DNA of 64,000 nt. Origin: Lota lota. Taxonomy: Eukaryota; Chordata; Actinopteri; Gadiformes; Lotidae. Numbering within the stretch: position 1 is the first letter of the stretch; each line of letters opens with the position of its first letter. The notes under the pieces are model-generated. The model worked only from the letters and a program-made list of their open reading frames with translations. It made no database searches and was not told where the DNA came from. The stretch is taken from contig JACYXH010000109.1 in assembly GCA_026745465.1 (NCBI GenBank), positions 1,391,001-1,455,000 on the forward strand. Reading direction: 5' to 3'. The position numbers and the translations under genes are program-made. Below, piece by piece: positions 31,521-45,179 of this stretch.

Positions 31521-33430
31521 GCATTGGCAGCTGCCGCTAGTATTCAGATGGAAGTGTGTTTATTAAAAGTATTTTATAAGATGAGCAGCAAGTTGCTTCA
31601 CAGCCTTTCAACAAAACAAGGAAATCTATATTGAATCACTCTTGCAATGAGAAAAATTTACTGGAAATATATCAAACTCATGAGCTACGGTGATGTAAAA
31701 CTACAGTTATCGCAATTTGTCCTGATGTTATACCAATGTACACATTAAGTGCAGCACATTCAGTTTGAACGCAAATCAAGACATTGCATGCATAAACAGT
31801 GTGTTGATTCATGTGAAATAATTTTTTTTGGTTTGTTTCCCGTAGTTGGTTCGGATCATGTTCTCACCTTATATTATGCGAACTGAACCGTAGTTAACTT
31901 TAAAGTGGACCGAGATCCCTTTATTTAATTAGACCATAATCCGATCGTTTGGTCCAAACCAGAATTCGAATTCAAAAGATTACCTACATAACATTAAAGT
32001 CTAAGTGAACCCACTGTTTCAGTTAGAATTCTAACACTGAGATAAAAAACCACAACTTTGTTCCGTTGTTGTGTATGAGCGCTGAAATATATATATATGA
32101 ACTGCATCACACACCGTGGCGTTATACTGTAAGTGTCCGAGAAGCTTAACCCTCACTTGGACACAAAAAAAACCCTGCTCAGACAAAGCTCCACCATCCA
32201 GACACACCGTTGCGTTATTCTATAGGTGTCCGGGAAGCCTAACCCTTATTGATGGTATTAACCCTTATTGAAGAAAGTGTGGTTCAAGATTTGGCTGAGA
32301 AAATAACTTTGAATGCGTGTATGAGTCACAGGTGGGAAGTGAGGTGGTAGGCACAACGTGGTTCAGAACCTTCGGAACCACTGACAGTGATGTTGACAAT
32401 GATCCTCCCCATGTTACCTCTTGGAGCCACCAGCATCATGTCGGGAATGATACGTCAACTTTTTCATTTGCCTGGGAAACGCTGCCATAATAATCAATTG
32501 AAGCTGCCACACAGACACCGGACATTGCACATCCATACAACACAATCACGAGCGGCAATTTACCACTTCACTCATAAATTATGAAATTACTTTTGTACAA
32601 GAGACGGTTTGTGATTCTCCCAGTGGAGCAAATAAGAGCTGCAAGTTGATGTGACGCTGATGGCAACGAAATGCAATATATTCAGTGGAGCCTGGGATTG
32701 CAATTGTAGCAATTAAAGTAAATTTAACTGTAACTGAGCCAAATAACGACAAATGTATCCAACATTAAATTGGATTTGATAGTATTAAAATGCTAGTAAT
32801 GTCTGCTTAGATGCACTGTTTTTATGGGTTGAAGCGATTGTGTTTTATCTTCCACTGCTGGTGCTAAAGCTGCTGATGTTTGTTTTGATTTGCATGAAAG
32901 AAGTTAATGAAATCAAGTTTTTTTACTTGATTCATTGGTCTTTGTTCTCTCCTTACGATTGCCATGTACACTGCCCATTTTACCATGACTAAGTACCCTT
33001 CTAGTTTGTGGCATCTAAATTCACATTCAAGTGGGTGTTACATTTTGGACACTGCAAACAATGGAAAGATGGTTAAGTATGCTTTTTATTGTAATACATC
33101 TAATAAAAGCACAAGCAAACTGCTTATTGGGTTAGCGCTGCCTTACTCTTTGCTTCTGTCAAATGATTTTCAGATGGCCTGCTGGCAATGGACAGCCCTG
33201 CTTGCCAACCAGGTTTTTCACTTTTGGCATTGACTTGCTATATTTAAATAATAAGCGAAAATGCTAAGGAGGCTAGTGGGTCGGGAATTACCATCTGCCA
33301 GAGCACAGCTGTAGTGGTGAAATGCTTCATTACTCATGAGTTCTGACTCATCGGTCCCAACCAGGTCCTTCTACTTCTGTATCTCAGTTCTCCCTAAAAG
33401 CACAGTGGCAACAATTTACTACTAGAACAT
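31521..33430. other. Intron stretch, with a shared repeat at 31990-32270
   Basis: Within it, 32100-32260 has two units of gcgttat...gtgtcc...gaagc(t/c)taaccct that recur at 59400-59565. Otherwise it is AT-rich with no supported gene. The open frame at 32964-33233 shows no domain or splice partner. Confidence 0.4.
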
Positions 33431-33589
33431 TTGTTAGAGCCCAACCAATACTGGATTTTAGGGGCAGATATATATATATATATATCGGCCGACAGCCAAA
33501 ATATAGATATATCGGCCGTTATTCGATATTTATATATTGTGGTATCCTGGGGGTGCAGCAGCTCCTTGGGATTTTCTGCTATCTATATG

Positions 33590-33630
33590 ATGTGTATGAA
33601 GCTACACTTCATCATCATACACATCATCAC

Positions 33631-33668
<38 letters not shown>

Positions 33669-33706
33669 CATATACACATACATACATACATACATACATA
33701 CATACA

Positions 33707-33742
<36 letters not shown>

Positions 33743-33905
33743 CATATATATACACATACATATACATATATATATACATATATATATATATACACACATA
33801 CATATATATACACATACATATATATATATATATATACACATACATATATATATATATATATACATACACAAACACATACACATATATATATATATATATA
33901 CACAT

Positions 33906-33976
<71 letters not shown>

Positions 33977-34010
33977 GTGATGATGTGTATGAAGTGTAGC
34001 TTCATACACA
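33590..34010. repeat. Giant palindrome: inverted arms around (TA)n/(TACA)n
   Basis: Arms of about 45-50 bp (33590-33640 and 33961-34010) are exact inverted repeats except for a 6-bp gatgat insertion on the left. Between them lie about 320 bp of alternating purine/pyrimidine repeats: (TA)n, (CATA)n and mixtures. Each arm can also fold on itself (tgtgtatgaag pairing with cttcat...catacaca). The layout fits a MITE whose centre has expanded into microsatellite. All open frames across it are repeat artefacts. Confidence 0.85.
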
Positions 34011-35584
34011 AGTTTTTTCACCTTGCTTTAGAGAACCAATACTGGTTTTCATCTTGGAATGTAGATTATTTCTAATGACTGCAACCTTCACCTCAGATAA
34101 TAACGTTTGAATAATCCTACAAATATTTGGGCAAAGAAGGTTTGAGTTTGAACATGGAATGATATAATGGAAAGAGAGGGAGAGAAAAGGAAGGCCTGCA
34201 TGGGGCTTCAAATCCTTTCATAACACTGTGGAAGGGAGACTGCAAGACTGAGAATCAGTAAAAACAGTGTGAGAGAGGGGGTGGCAGGATGCAGGGCTAA
34301 TGGCAAGGTGAAACCAGCCACGGATAAAACAGTCACTTACATATAGACTATGGCTGTTGGCCACAATCCAACACCATAACAAAGAATTGCTTACTACATT
34401 AATCTACATGGCTTTCCGTGTGGGAATAAACCAGTGCACCCTCTGCATACCCACGTGAACGTGAACATATAAACCCTGCAAACAGAGTGTTATCCTATAT
34501 GCAGTGCAAAGACATGCTTTTTATTATTGTGTAAGTGTAAGAGCAATGTTGTTCATGGAGGACTTTGTAGAGAAAGTGATGGGATTTAATGCATTTTGTC
34601 TATTGCACTTTTATATGCAAGTGCCATGGTTAGTAAGTAGGCCCCATGCCCATCCATGATAATGGTGGATAACCATGTATATCTTGAGTGTCTAAACTCA
34701 TATTCAAGTCAAAGTACATTACGTGATATATATACTTAAGTTTTGTATAGTGTGTGATATTTTTTGGAATACAAGGTTTGATCTAGCACTCTGTACCAGC
34801 AGCAGGTGCTTCTCTTTTTTTTTTAAACCTTTTATAGCATCAATGCATTACTCTTTGCTTCTCCAGATGGTTGTTCCTGAGGTGTCTGTGTGTGTGAGAT
34901 CATAGAAGGAAGCAGAGACCTTGGGCAAATAAATCTTGAATCGTGTGGTTGCTCTAATGTTTCCTTTAATTGCCTCAAAAGCCATAAAAAGCTGATGTTA
35001 TTATACAAGAACTGTGTTTGTGTGGCAATCTTTTTATATGGGCCTTTGTGCACATGCATATTTCTGACTATGGTGTAGGAGTATGCATGTTTTTATGTTA
35101 AAACCGGTACATTTATACACCGGTTTTATGTTATGTTATGTTTATGTTTTTTCTCCTTTGCACATATGAGCGTGTACATGTACATTGATGAAGGTCTAGA
35201 GGGAGATTGCAATTTTATCTTTGTGGAGGAAACGATGGTTCCCTCAAAACCATAGAACCACAAACACATTAAGTTTGGTCACATTGATCATTTTCTTTCA
35301 CTCTATCGGTCAGTCCGCCTGTTTGGCTACCTGCCTGTACTCGTTTACTTTGTGCCATGGTAACTTAGTATGGGCATTTGCTAATATTTATGACTATATG
35401 CATTTACTATATACATATATAGCCAACATTTGAACCTGGCTGGCTATGTATAATAGATTTGCTGATCAATATAGCAGAGTTGATTTTTAACTGCATCTCT
35501 ATATTCCCCATGCTGTGTGATAGATAAACTCCTCATTGTTTGTATATAAGGTTTGAAGTTGATGATTATTTGTGTTGTGCACCT

Positions 35585-35670
35585 TTTTATTGTTGTCAGT
35601 TTTACCGTTTACAGTTCTACCCCATCCCAGCTTACCTTGAAGGTTAGTCTTTGTTGTCTAACCTGTGTCT
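35585..35670 (+). repeat. 85-bp block duplicated at 47347-47432
   Basis: Both copies contain ttattgttgtcagttttac or a close variant, cagtttacagttc, ccccgcttaccttga-like text and gttagtctttgttgtct. They have the same orientation and lie 12 kb apart. It may be a low-copy interspersed repeat or a local duplication. Confidence 0.7.
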
Positions 35671-36350
35671 CTGTCTCTGTCTCCGTCTGTGTGTGTCTGT
35701 CTGCTGGGCCCTCTTTAATTTGAAATCTTTTACACACAGTTGTATGCTCAGCTGAGAATGGACGTGGGTGTGTGCAGCACTTCCTCATTATGTCATCTGT
35801 GTGAAGGGGAAATGCTATTTTTAAAACCGACCAGGGGAAAAGGGAATGGGGGTGGAGGGTGTGCAGATGTGTATGTTTGTAGACCTGCCTCAATGCATTT
35901 GAACCTGAGGATGAGGAGACCGAGGAATCAGAGGAAACATAAGTGGGGCGAGAGGGACAGATGGAGCAAGAGGAGACGTAGAGAGACAATCCACCAACCT
36001 ACCAAAAAAATCACTTATTTTTTGTACAATGAATGACAATTATTTAATGGCTCGCTCCAACGATACCAGTTTGTTTTGACAAAACTATATATATTGCATT
36101 TTGATCCCCAATGTATGCTAACTTTACACCCAATGAAAATTTAATATTCTTCTTTTTTTATGTTGTTTATGGTCACCTTGGGCAGTTATTCAGCAGAGTC
36201 TTATTTGAGGACATTTTATTTGACAAATGTGTTCATTATTCTATGAGTCTGACAAATAGTACTGGCATTCAGAACGCCCAGCAGCTCTACTCCATTCTAG
36301 CCATCAGGGATAGGAACTGGGCTGTCCAAGGAACCTTTACATTGGACTTT

Positions 36351-36392
36351 AAGCTGCAAAAACCGAGGCCATTAGGCCTCGGGCTGCAGCTT
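36351..36392. repeat. Compound hairpin
   Basis: Outer arms AAGCTGCA/TGCAGCTT and inner arms CCGAGGCC/GGCCTCGG pair perfectly around an atta loop, with a small aaaa/gc internal loop. The 42-nt structure is GC-rich against AT-rich surroundings. Confidence 0.8.
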
Positions 36393-36917
36393 ATAGGCTC
36401 AAACGTCACAAAGATGCAATTCCTGATGACGAATTAGCCTGTTATCTGTGCAACAAGGTCATATATGTAAATTATATTGTGAGAAATAAGGTTGCTATTG
36501 ATTATTTCAAATCGACTATCCCAAAAAATATAACCATATCAATCTCCATGGGTTACATTCAATAAAATAACATTTTGATGGCTCTAAATACCATTGATCT
36601 CACTGACAAGACCTTGTGGCTGTCATCGCTTACATAATTCACCTGGATCAACCACCACCACGTGCCATATTGTACACCTACCCTACACACTGCATTACGG
36701 ATGATGTGCAGCAACTGTTAACGAGAAAACCAAACTGAAAAAGGGTTCCCATTTGTCCTCTTCATACCTTCTCTGTCTCCATCTGTCTCCCCTCACACCC
36801 TCCCAAATGTACAATTCCTAGTTTAGATTCAGTGTTAACTCGGGCATTGTACTGCTTTGGCTGACTGTGTTGGAAACCATATTTGAGAAACAAATGTGTA
36901 ATATATCTTAATTGTAG

Positions 36918-36941
36918 TTTATTTTGCCTAGGCAAAATAAA
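36918..36941. repeat. 24-bp perfect palindrome
   Basis: TTTATTTTGCCT followed by AGGCAAAATAAA, with no loop. The outer gta/tac continue the symmetry after one mismatch. Confidence 0.9.
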
Positions 36942-37561
36942 ATACACTGGTAACACTTTTTGTCTTACCATGTTGTGGTCTATAATTATTTTGTTGTAGT
37001 AGTATACCAACAGGGCCCTGCTGGCATAGCACTGTGCTCCTGGCGCATTAGAGCAGCCTACTACTGGCATGGTGGGTGATGGTGTTCTCCGGTCCCCACT
37101 CCAAGCAATCCGATGGCGGTGCAAAGGTTAGGGAATCCAGCAAGTGACCTTCTGTCATGCCCCATGTGACTTGCTACCATAAAAGCCAATCTGTCGCATG
37201 AAGTGCAGAGTGCCAATTACACACACAGAAAAGCACACACATTCGCTCTTGCATGTGGATACTAACAGGTGCTGCCTTACTGAGGTAGGGCAAATGTATG
37301 ACTGTCCCCTGTCTGTATTTGTCCGTGTGCGTTTGTGTGTTTTTGCATTGAGGTGATGCAATAGCAAGGCATTCATCTTGCACTTTGTCAAAATCAAGGA
37401 AATGTAGCATAGCAATTCAGGTATGTAGCTTAGCAGTTCAGCCACAAATGTCCATACCATTAGTACAGATATTTGGTTAAACACATATACTCAGATAACT
37501 TAAGTGGATTTCTAAACCACAAGAAAGACGGTTGAGCATTAATGCGAGAGCATCTAGACAC

Positions 37562-38437
37562 CAGACTTGGGCGGTATCACGGTTTACCAAGGTATTTCGA
37601 AATACCGAAGGTATGATATTAAATACCGTCAAAAATACAAACGCACCTCTTTCTGTCAAACCTTTTTTCCGACATCTTATGAATACATTTTTAATCATGT
37701 TGATGTGTATTTTGGCAACGTTTTGAAGCAGGATATATATATATATATTTAAATAGTCCAAAATAAAGTATTCGCCGTTGCGTTGTTGTTGCGACTGAAA
37801 TAGGTTTGTTCGCCAACTATTAGAGGCTGGCCCGGGTAGGCGGAGCGCCCCCACTTTTGACAAGGTTTTCAATAATGACCGCCCGCCCAGAACGTCCCGA
37901 CATCAAAACTGAAAGAGACATTTATAGCAGCATACTGCTGCTGTGTTGGTGTATCAAAACAATCACACATCTCAAGTTTGAAAGTATATAATTGTTTAAG
38001 TTAGAAAGATATTGGATATTCAACAGATATTGACGCTCCAAATAACAGCAATCAGACGCGGGGAACTAAAGACAGCACTCCTCTCTATAGAGCCATCGTT
38101 TGGTCAATATTTCTACACAAGTGGTGAATTACAAAGAACCCTGCCCTAAACAATAGCCTAACTAAAACGCTATTAATCCGGATACATCTCACGTTACAAA
38201 ATGTTCCCAATGGATTAAAATCGCTGTTTAGAAGTGTAGCCTGCTTAGCTCTAAAACAGTAAAAAGCTGGCAAAAATCTGCGTGGAAACTTGTCGAAATT
38301 GGCAAATTGCATATTAGACACACAGCATTGTAGGCTAGACAATGTCATACATGCTACAATGACGTCAAATACCGTATACTTCGGTGAAATGTCAGGAAGG
38401 TATGAAGGAATGAACAAATAGATAACGCCCAAGCCTA
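37562..38437. mobile_element. Non-autonomous hAT with 8-bp target-site duplication
   Basis: The 876-bp element is flanked by ctagacac at 37554-37561 and 38438-38445. The ends are CAGACTTGGGCGGTAT on the left and, as reverse complement of the right end, TAGGCTTGGGCGTTAT. The subterminal text aaataccg recurs inverted at the far end (caaataccgtata). No transposase frame is present. The internal segment 37790-37965 is matched in reverse at 45180-45390. Confidence 0.85.
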
Positions 38438-38446
38438 CTAGACACC

Positions 38447-39217
38447 CGCATTTTTACTCTAGCGTGCACACGGGAAGCACAAATTGAAGTCGGTTTCTGT
38501 ACTGTGTGTTTGTAAATTAACTTGTCAGTACGTGGGCTTGTGTGTTGTCATGTGTCTCTCCAAGTGTCTGTCCTGACTGGGCCTCAATATGAGCCCTGTC
38601 TTCACGTGTGTCCACTTAAGCAGACAGCCCACCTACAGACATTCTTTACATTACGTGCATATGTTGAAGCAAGCGGGAGTGTGCTTGTGGACAAATATGA
38701 TGATCAACCAACTATCAGATTAACTGCAAGCTTTATAGGAAATTTAGGAGACAAGGCATATTTTTATTTGGCAAGCAATTCATTTAGACGCAGATGCTTT
38801 GAATTATTGTGACTGGGACTGTGAGGACATTGTGGAAATTGGCCTTCCTTGTTATGAAGTGATACCTATGTTTACGAGGTTATCTTTTGGTCACAAACCT
38901 CTAATGTGAATGAGCAAATGGGCTTTACATTGTAACGGCATAGGAACTTAACACTCGAATGGAAATCACTTAATGGCGCAGATTTTGATCTTTGAGTTTG
39001 CAAAATCTACCAATAAGCCGCTCCGGAAAATAAGCCACAGCGACAGTTTTCGTCTTCATTTTCGGAAAATACGGTATTGTACAATTGTGTTGTGCTGCCA
39101 TCATCCAGACAAAGTAAGGAAACGTAACGTAGTAAGAGAGCTAATCTCTTTCACTACCGATTGGACTAAGTGATTGATGCATAATTTGTGGTTGGATGGT
39201 GTTGCACAACAGCCTGG

Positions 39218-39259
<42 letters not shown>

Positions 39260-40555
39260 CTTGGCACTGAGTCACTCACATATTCATTAGTTCTCCTATT
39301 TCTCCTCCTACACTATCCTTTTTTTTCTCTCTCTCGCTCCCTGCACCTCCTCAATTCACTCCCAAACATGTCAGCCTGTGGCTGCCTGGCAGAGGTGTGA
39401 GCTGAATAGGTTGGACTGCTGCTCTGTGTTTTTACGGTGTATCCAGCCAGCCAGGCCATTAGCTGTTTGGCCAGCCTAGTTGTTCCACAATGCCCAGTCG
39501 CATACAAGCCGTCTCCTGTCTGCCATCAGAGCTGCGGCACTGCGAGACAGGCCGGCCTCTGTCCTATCATGGGTGTTCCTTTATGTTTTTGTGTGCGTGC
39601 TTGAGCCTCACAATCTGGCATATGTCAGCAAACGTTGTCTTCAGAATCCTATGATTCTCCTCTTGTTTCTTTTCTTTCCTCGTTTGCTTTTTCTCCCCCT
39701 CTCTCTTTTCTGTTCCAGTGTGTCGTCCAGTCTCCTCGCAGCACGGGACCCTTCTTGTCTCACACAATCCACTAGTCCCTAATGAAGCCCACCCTCTCTT
39801 CGATGCTAATTCAGCACTGGCCACTACCCATGTCCATGGCCTACTTGCTGTGACTACACTTCACAAAGTGATATAGAAGTGGCTTTAAAACCTAGAAGCT
39901 AACTGCTTAATGTGGTTTATACAGAAGAGTGTCTGGTTACACTACTGTTTTGCCAGTAGATAATTGTGGATGCGTCTTCAAGTTGAGAATAAATGTCTGG
40001 TTAGGATTGTTTAGTGAGGTTAAAAGCAGTCTGACAGCAAAATATTAAAATCTTCTTAAATTTCAATATTCAAAATTGTCCAAAATATAGCCAATGTAAT
40101 TTTTTGTAATTTTCTATGTAATGATAATAGACAATGTAATGTCTATTATTGTGGTAAATGTATTACTGAGGTAAAGGATTGGGCAACATGCCGACCTAAT
40201 ACGGCACTATAAACAGTAATAAAATACTACTTTTTATTAGTGACTACTACTATGATGTGTTTTACGCTTTGATAAACTAGCCAAAAAGAAGCCAAAATTG
40301 GTTATTCTAAGAGGGAATCGTTTTTACATCGTATTCGACAATAGGAATGGAAGTGCAATCATTTATTTGCAGATTGAAAGACAAACACATTTATGGCAGA
40401 AGACAAGCATAGTCACATGTAATAGTTTCATTGCAGGAGACCTTTCAAAAGAAACAATGAAACTATTATTTAATTAGTTAACTATGAGACCACATTGCAC
40501 CCAAAATAAATGCCTTAGAAGATTACTGTATTTTACGCTTTCTCAATTAAATCTC
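38447..40555. other. Intron stretch with (CA)18
   Basis: A pure CA run lies at 39220-39256, followed by a C/T-rich stretch (39300-39345 and 39650-39720). The sentence-like tcttcattttcggaaaatac at about 39053 has repeat character. No supported gene. Confidence 0.4.
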
Positions 40556-40559
40556 TTTG

Positions 40560-42156
40560 GGGGTCGGGATTATGGTTTGGTGGACTGTAAAATCACTTTG
40601 GTGCCTGCCAAAGATTTTTCAATGTAGGAAAAACCTTGACCCGTCAAGCTCCCATAGGCACAAGGAGATTACAGAGGCAATCACTTCCCACTTGGCCAAA
40701 TATATGGCTCCCATTAATACTGCACAAATCAATGCCCTCCTGCAACTATTTTTCAAACGTTGCACTACCTGCTCTATACGCTCAGCGTCGAACAGTAGAG
40801 ACAGCATTTGAATACACCATTAAAAGTCTGCAGACTGCGCTTTTCCCAGAGGATCACACAGGTGAGGCTGTTGCACAGGGACTAAAGGTGGGCCTTACCT
40901 CCTACCTTGGAGGAGAAATTGGTGTGTATAAGACAATGGATCCTGGAACATTGTGAAAGCAGCCTCCCTTCACAACTAGTTTTGGGCACAGGCTACATCT
41001 GGGTATAGGTATCTGTGTAAATAATTTTCAGTGATGAAAATTATTATGATGAAATGATGTTCATTTACATCAATTTTTTCTATTAATAACATTACATGTT
41101 GATTACAAGAATATACTAAAAAAGAAATTGCGTTCTTGACAATACAATGAAAGATCCGCTTATTGACCGCGCTGTAGGTCTGTGCAACAAGCTTGTGGGC
41201 TGCTTCAGTTGGAGGCCGAAGAGGGAGCTTGCTGAGGCCCAAAAGGAGCTCAAGCTACCTTACCCAAGCTTAAAACTGATTGTCCAACAAGATGAGGATC
41301 GAGACAAGCTATGGGGTACTTGAACAGCAATCTGCAATTTCATTTTTCGTGTTCCTCCTCTGATTCCAAAGGCTAGACACCTGGTTCCCAAATGACAGAA
41401 CATTGAATTCCTCGGGGCAATCAACAATACACTCAACCCACTGAAAGACTTCACTGATGTCTTCTTGGGAGAGCAATGGGTGTCTCTTTTGTGAAGCGCA
41501 GGAAGGACACGAGTCTCACGATCAATTAAGTCAAGAATCCTGCAGTACCTTCAGGAAAAGTACAGTGACCCAAACACACATGAGCTGCTAAACATTGCCA
41601 CAACTCTGGATCCAAGGTTTAGAGTGAATGTCAGTGAGGACAACAAAACCACTGTCAAGGCCAGACAGATAGATGAGATAACTGGCATAACTTCAATTAA
41701 GTTTACATTAGATCATGTTCATGATGATATTTACACATGTTTTTAAATGGTTGGAGAAATGTTATGGTGTGCTTTGGTCTTAAACTGTTAAAGTGTTTGC
41801 ATTGGTGTGTGTAATATAATATTAAATGATCTTTGTAAATGATCTTCTCTCTTATTAAGCAGAGTCCCCCCTCAACTTCCCCCATGGCCTCCCCCATGAA
41901 TAAGAGCCGAAATACCTTAGGCAGCTTCCTTAAAGCAGCAAAAGGCAATGATGACCCATCCTCACAGCTAGAGCAAGCTGTTGCCTCAGAACTACACTCA
42001 TATCTGCTCTCAAGCAACATTGACAGTGAAGAGGACCCCTTAGTTTGGTGGAGGGAACACCAAAATATCAATATCCAAGACTACTGGCGAGTAAATGCCA
42101 TCTGTAAATTCCTTCTACAGATTCCCCTTCAGAAAGGGTGTTCAGTACAGGGGTGA
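40560..42156 (+). pseudogene. ZBED-like hAT transposase relic
   Basis: Separate frames on the plus strand carry pieces of a ZBED/Ac-type hAT transposase. The first is ITSHLAKYMAPINT and LPALYAQRRTVE (40665-40800). The second, near 41180-41330, is CNKLVGCFSW followed by a LKLIVQQDEDR-like block where the D-x-x-T-R-W motif is expected. The third is LNIATTLDPRFRV (41590-41630). The C-terminal dimerisation region is at 41990-42130 (EEDPLVWWREH, with KFLLQIPLQKG). Stops and frameshifts lie between all pieces and the central core is deleted. No TIR or target duplication was found. Confidence 0.7.
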
Positions 42157-45100
42157 ACATTGTAACATTTCTCTGTTCCTCACTGAAGCCTCAAAATGTT
42201 GAATGACTTCTGTTCTTGGGAAATAACCTAAGCAGTTGGCTAGAATAGGACTATGTTCTAACTTTTCCAAAATACTTCCTGTTTGGGTCACTGTAATATA
42301 ATGGCCAAGGTCATTGTCATGGTCAATGTTGTCATGTCAAATATTTTGTTAACAACTGTGGTTTCTATTTAAAGAAGCATACCTTCCTTGCTCATCATCT
42401 TATGCACAGAAAACGCACAAAGGTTGTTTAAGCGAAGAAAATTTACTTTAAATTAGAAAAACATTATTCCTAATTTCTTCACTAATTATTTGGGTCCTGT
42501 GGTATAATGAAACTTCACTGTTCTGATTTTATTTTAGACATGTAATACAAAATTACTCTTCTGTTATATGCCTCAAAGGTGCATAGTCAGATCTATAAAT
42601 GTTGTTGATGTTCTGAAGGGTATAAGATTTCATTATGCTTATGCTCGAGGCCTGGATGTTGATGGTGTACCATGCATGTAGGGGGGACAAGAACATGGTT
42701 CATTCGTCCTACAACCTAATAAGGAAAATAAGTGATTTACAACAAATGTTTTAATAAAGCAGAAAACTGCAATAGGACAAATATTGATCCAGGAAGCAAC
42801 ATGTGTTTCACTGTCAAACTTTAAATTAAATTTTGAGATAGATAATATAAAACAGTACATTTAACGTAAAGGATAATGTACAGCGAAAAGGGTGATGCAG
42901 GACCCCAATGTGAAACGTGGGCTGTAGAAATGTTGTAAGTGATTATGCTAACTGTTAGCTACCTTTCGTATTTCTTTGCACGCTTCACTTGGCATTGTGG
43001 CGGAATATCCACAAGTGCACTGAAATGTCAAACGATCAAATATACACTTCGGTCAGTCAATGAACACACGGTTGTTACCTTGAAGCAGAAAAATTACAGT
43101 TGGAACCTTCCAGTGGAAATAAAGATAGTAACAACATAACTGCTTACCACTGTGAAACGTCCCACTCCGCTCTTGGTTGCGACGGTGTTTCGGGTTGAAC
43201 CGATTGTTCATCCTGTATTTATGGTTTGTATCAGACTTGGCCTTGAAGAAGTACGACTGAACCATCATCATTTGACCAATCCCAAACACAGTGGGCCAGC
43301 TGACCAATTAGAGCAGACTCGGCTTATCGGGAGGGGGGAGGAGACAGGAGGTATTCTTTGTTATGATTACGATTATCCTTTTTTAATCTATTTGTGGAAG
43401 TTCAGGCATGGACGCATTTCTTTCCGGAGTAACTTTATTTAATTAATGTATTTGCTGATGGATATTTTTACATATAGGATAAAAATATATATTTTCAGAA
43501 AAATTCATTTTTCAGTAAAGATTTTATATTGGATCTCTTGAGTGTCTTGCACTTTTAGTGTATACCCAGCTGGTATCCCTGGTTCCGTGCTGAATTTCCT
43601 CTAACACGCTGTATCGCTAGCGTTTGAAGTGTTTGGCTGTGACACAGCTGCCGGTGGGCGGCTCAGTTGTTGTTTTTCATGTTTTTCACACTCCACTCAA
43701 AATGTAATTTCAAACAGGGAGTGCATTAAGCTGCATACACTGGTTAACATGTACCTCTCATGATCTCTTAAATTAACCACCTGCTTATCACCACTGTGTT
43801 CACTTCCCACACACGTGCTTGGATGAGGGAAATGCATCTTCATCGCTGTTTGCTGGCACTCAGCCTGTGTGTTACAGGGGAGATGGGTGCCTACACTAGG
43901 TTGGAACCCACACACCAATCTGAAGAGAAATTTGGAGTCCTATGGTCCTGAATGCTTTGTCAGAGTTCTGGTGTTACTAGTCATTAATGCCAGTTATGTC
44001 AGTGTCAGTGTCTTTTGGGATTCTGTTAAATATTTTAAATAAGATTGCATGCTTTAAGGGTTTTGTTAGGGGCTCACACACTTGCTTTAAATAATTATCA
44101 AATATAGAGTTGTTTTGTTCAACCTTTGGCCCTCATTATGGTTTGTTTTCATCTCTAGCTAGCATAATGATGCACATATTGCTCAATCGCCTGTCCACAC
44201 TAAATTAGCTATGTGTTGTGCCGTGCTGTGAGTCTGCTAGTGTCTGTATGTTACATATAGTGATTTGTGGTTTCCGTACACATAACGTTGACTAAAACAC
44301 ATCTACTATAAGTAGACGAACTAAATTCTATATACAGTTATCCCTCGAAAATTGCACTCAATCCAGTCAATTTATCCTGCTAAATTCTTCAGTTAGTTGA
44401 TTTAAGTCGAGATTGACAAATGTATGTTCTCCAGCTCTCCCTTTCTCCTGCCTGCATGTCTACAAGTGGGACAGAGGTGTCATTATTTGGTTTCGTTACA
44501 TTTTTCTTTTTTCTTTATAGATTTATAGATTATCCTAAATCAGGTTGAATTGGAGAATACTTGACTGACTAAAGCATTAAATATTTTCGTCGACATCTGT
44601 GCTGTTCTGAATTAATTTTTTTCAGCTAGAGTAAATAGATGGGTTTCCCCTGGGCTCAGTGATTCACTGAGCATGCTACATTTTGGAAATGTAATGTAAT
44701 TATAATGAAATAAATAATATAAAATAACAAAAGAAAAATGGTACATATATTTTGTGTAATTATTTCATTGAATTTCTTCAAAATATGTAGACACATAATG
44801 TATTATGACTCGACTAACCAATTGCATGACTGTGATGAAGTTATTGCTGTCCAACAAGTTTATTCACCAGTTTCCGGTCTTCAATGAGCTGACATATCAT
44901 GTTGAATTGCTTATTAAGGCTATTGTTTAGGGCAGGGTACTTTGCAATTAGCCTTTTGAATAGAAATATTGACCAAACAATGACCCTAGAGAGAGGAGTG
45001 CTGCTGCCCGACCGTCTCCTTGGCAGGTAGACTGCTAGACACGCGGGACTCATACCGTTGATCTCGTCTTTAGTTCACCGCGTCACATTGCTAATTCAGA

Positions 45101-45179
45101 GTGTGAATATCAGTTGAATATCCAAGATCATTCTAACTTTTAAAAAAAGCAACCTTCCAACTGCATAAACTTGTATTGA
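42157..45179. other. Intron stretch without a supported gene
   Basis: The block at 43150-43340 (gaccaatcccaaacacagtg, gaccaattagagcagactc) has wording of a common fish repeat. A 9-bp hairpin with a one-base loop (gctcagtga/tcactgagc) is at 44654-44672. The rest is AT-rich. Confidence 0.4.

Larger units (their letters stand above)
34011..37553. other. Intron stretch without a supported gene
   Basis: It holds an 85-bp block shared with 47347-47432, a compound hairpin at 36351-36392, a 24-bp palindrome at 36918-36941 and a 9-bp inverted repeat around aaaaccggt at 35100-35127. The rest is AT-rich. Frames such as 37155-37484 have no domain resemblance. Confidence 0.4.

Noticed and set aside
33431..34075. 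Long open frames of Ile/Tyr/Thr/His on both strands
   Set aside because: They are translations of TA and TACA microsatellite, open in nearly every frame; no protein is implied.
40560..42156. Functional ZBED1-like host gene
   Set aside because: The pieces are in different frames with stops and lack the catalytic core, so this is a transposon relic and not a domesticated gene.
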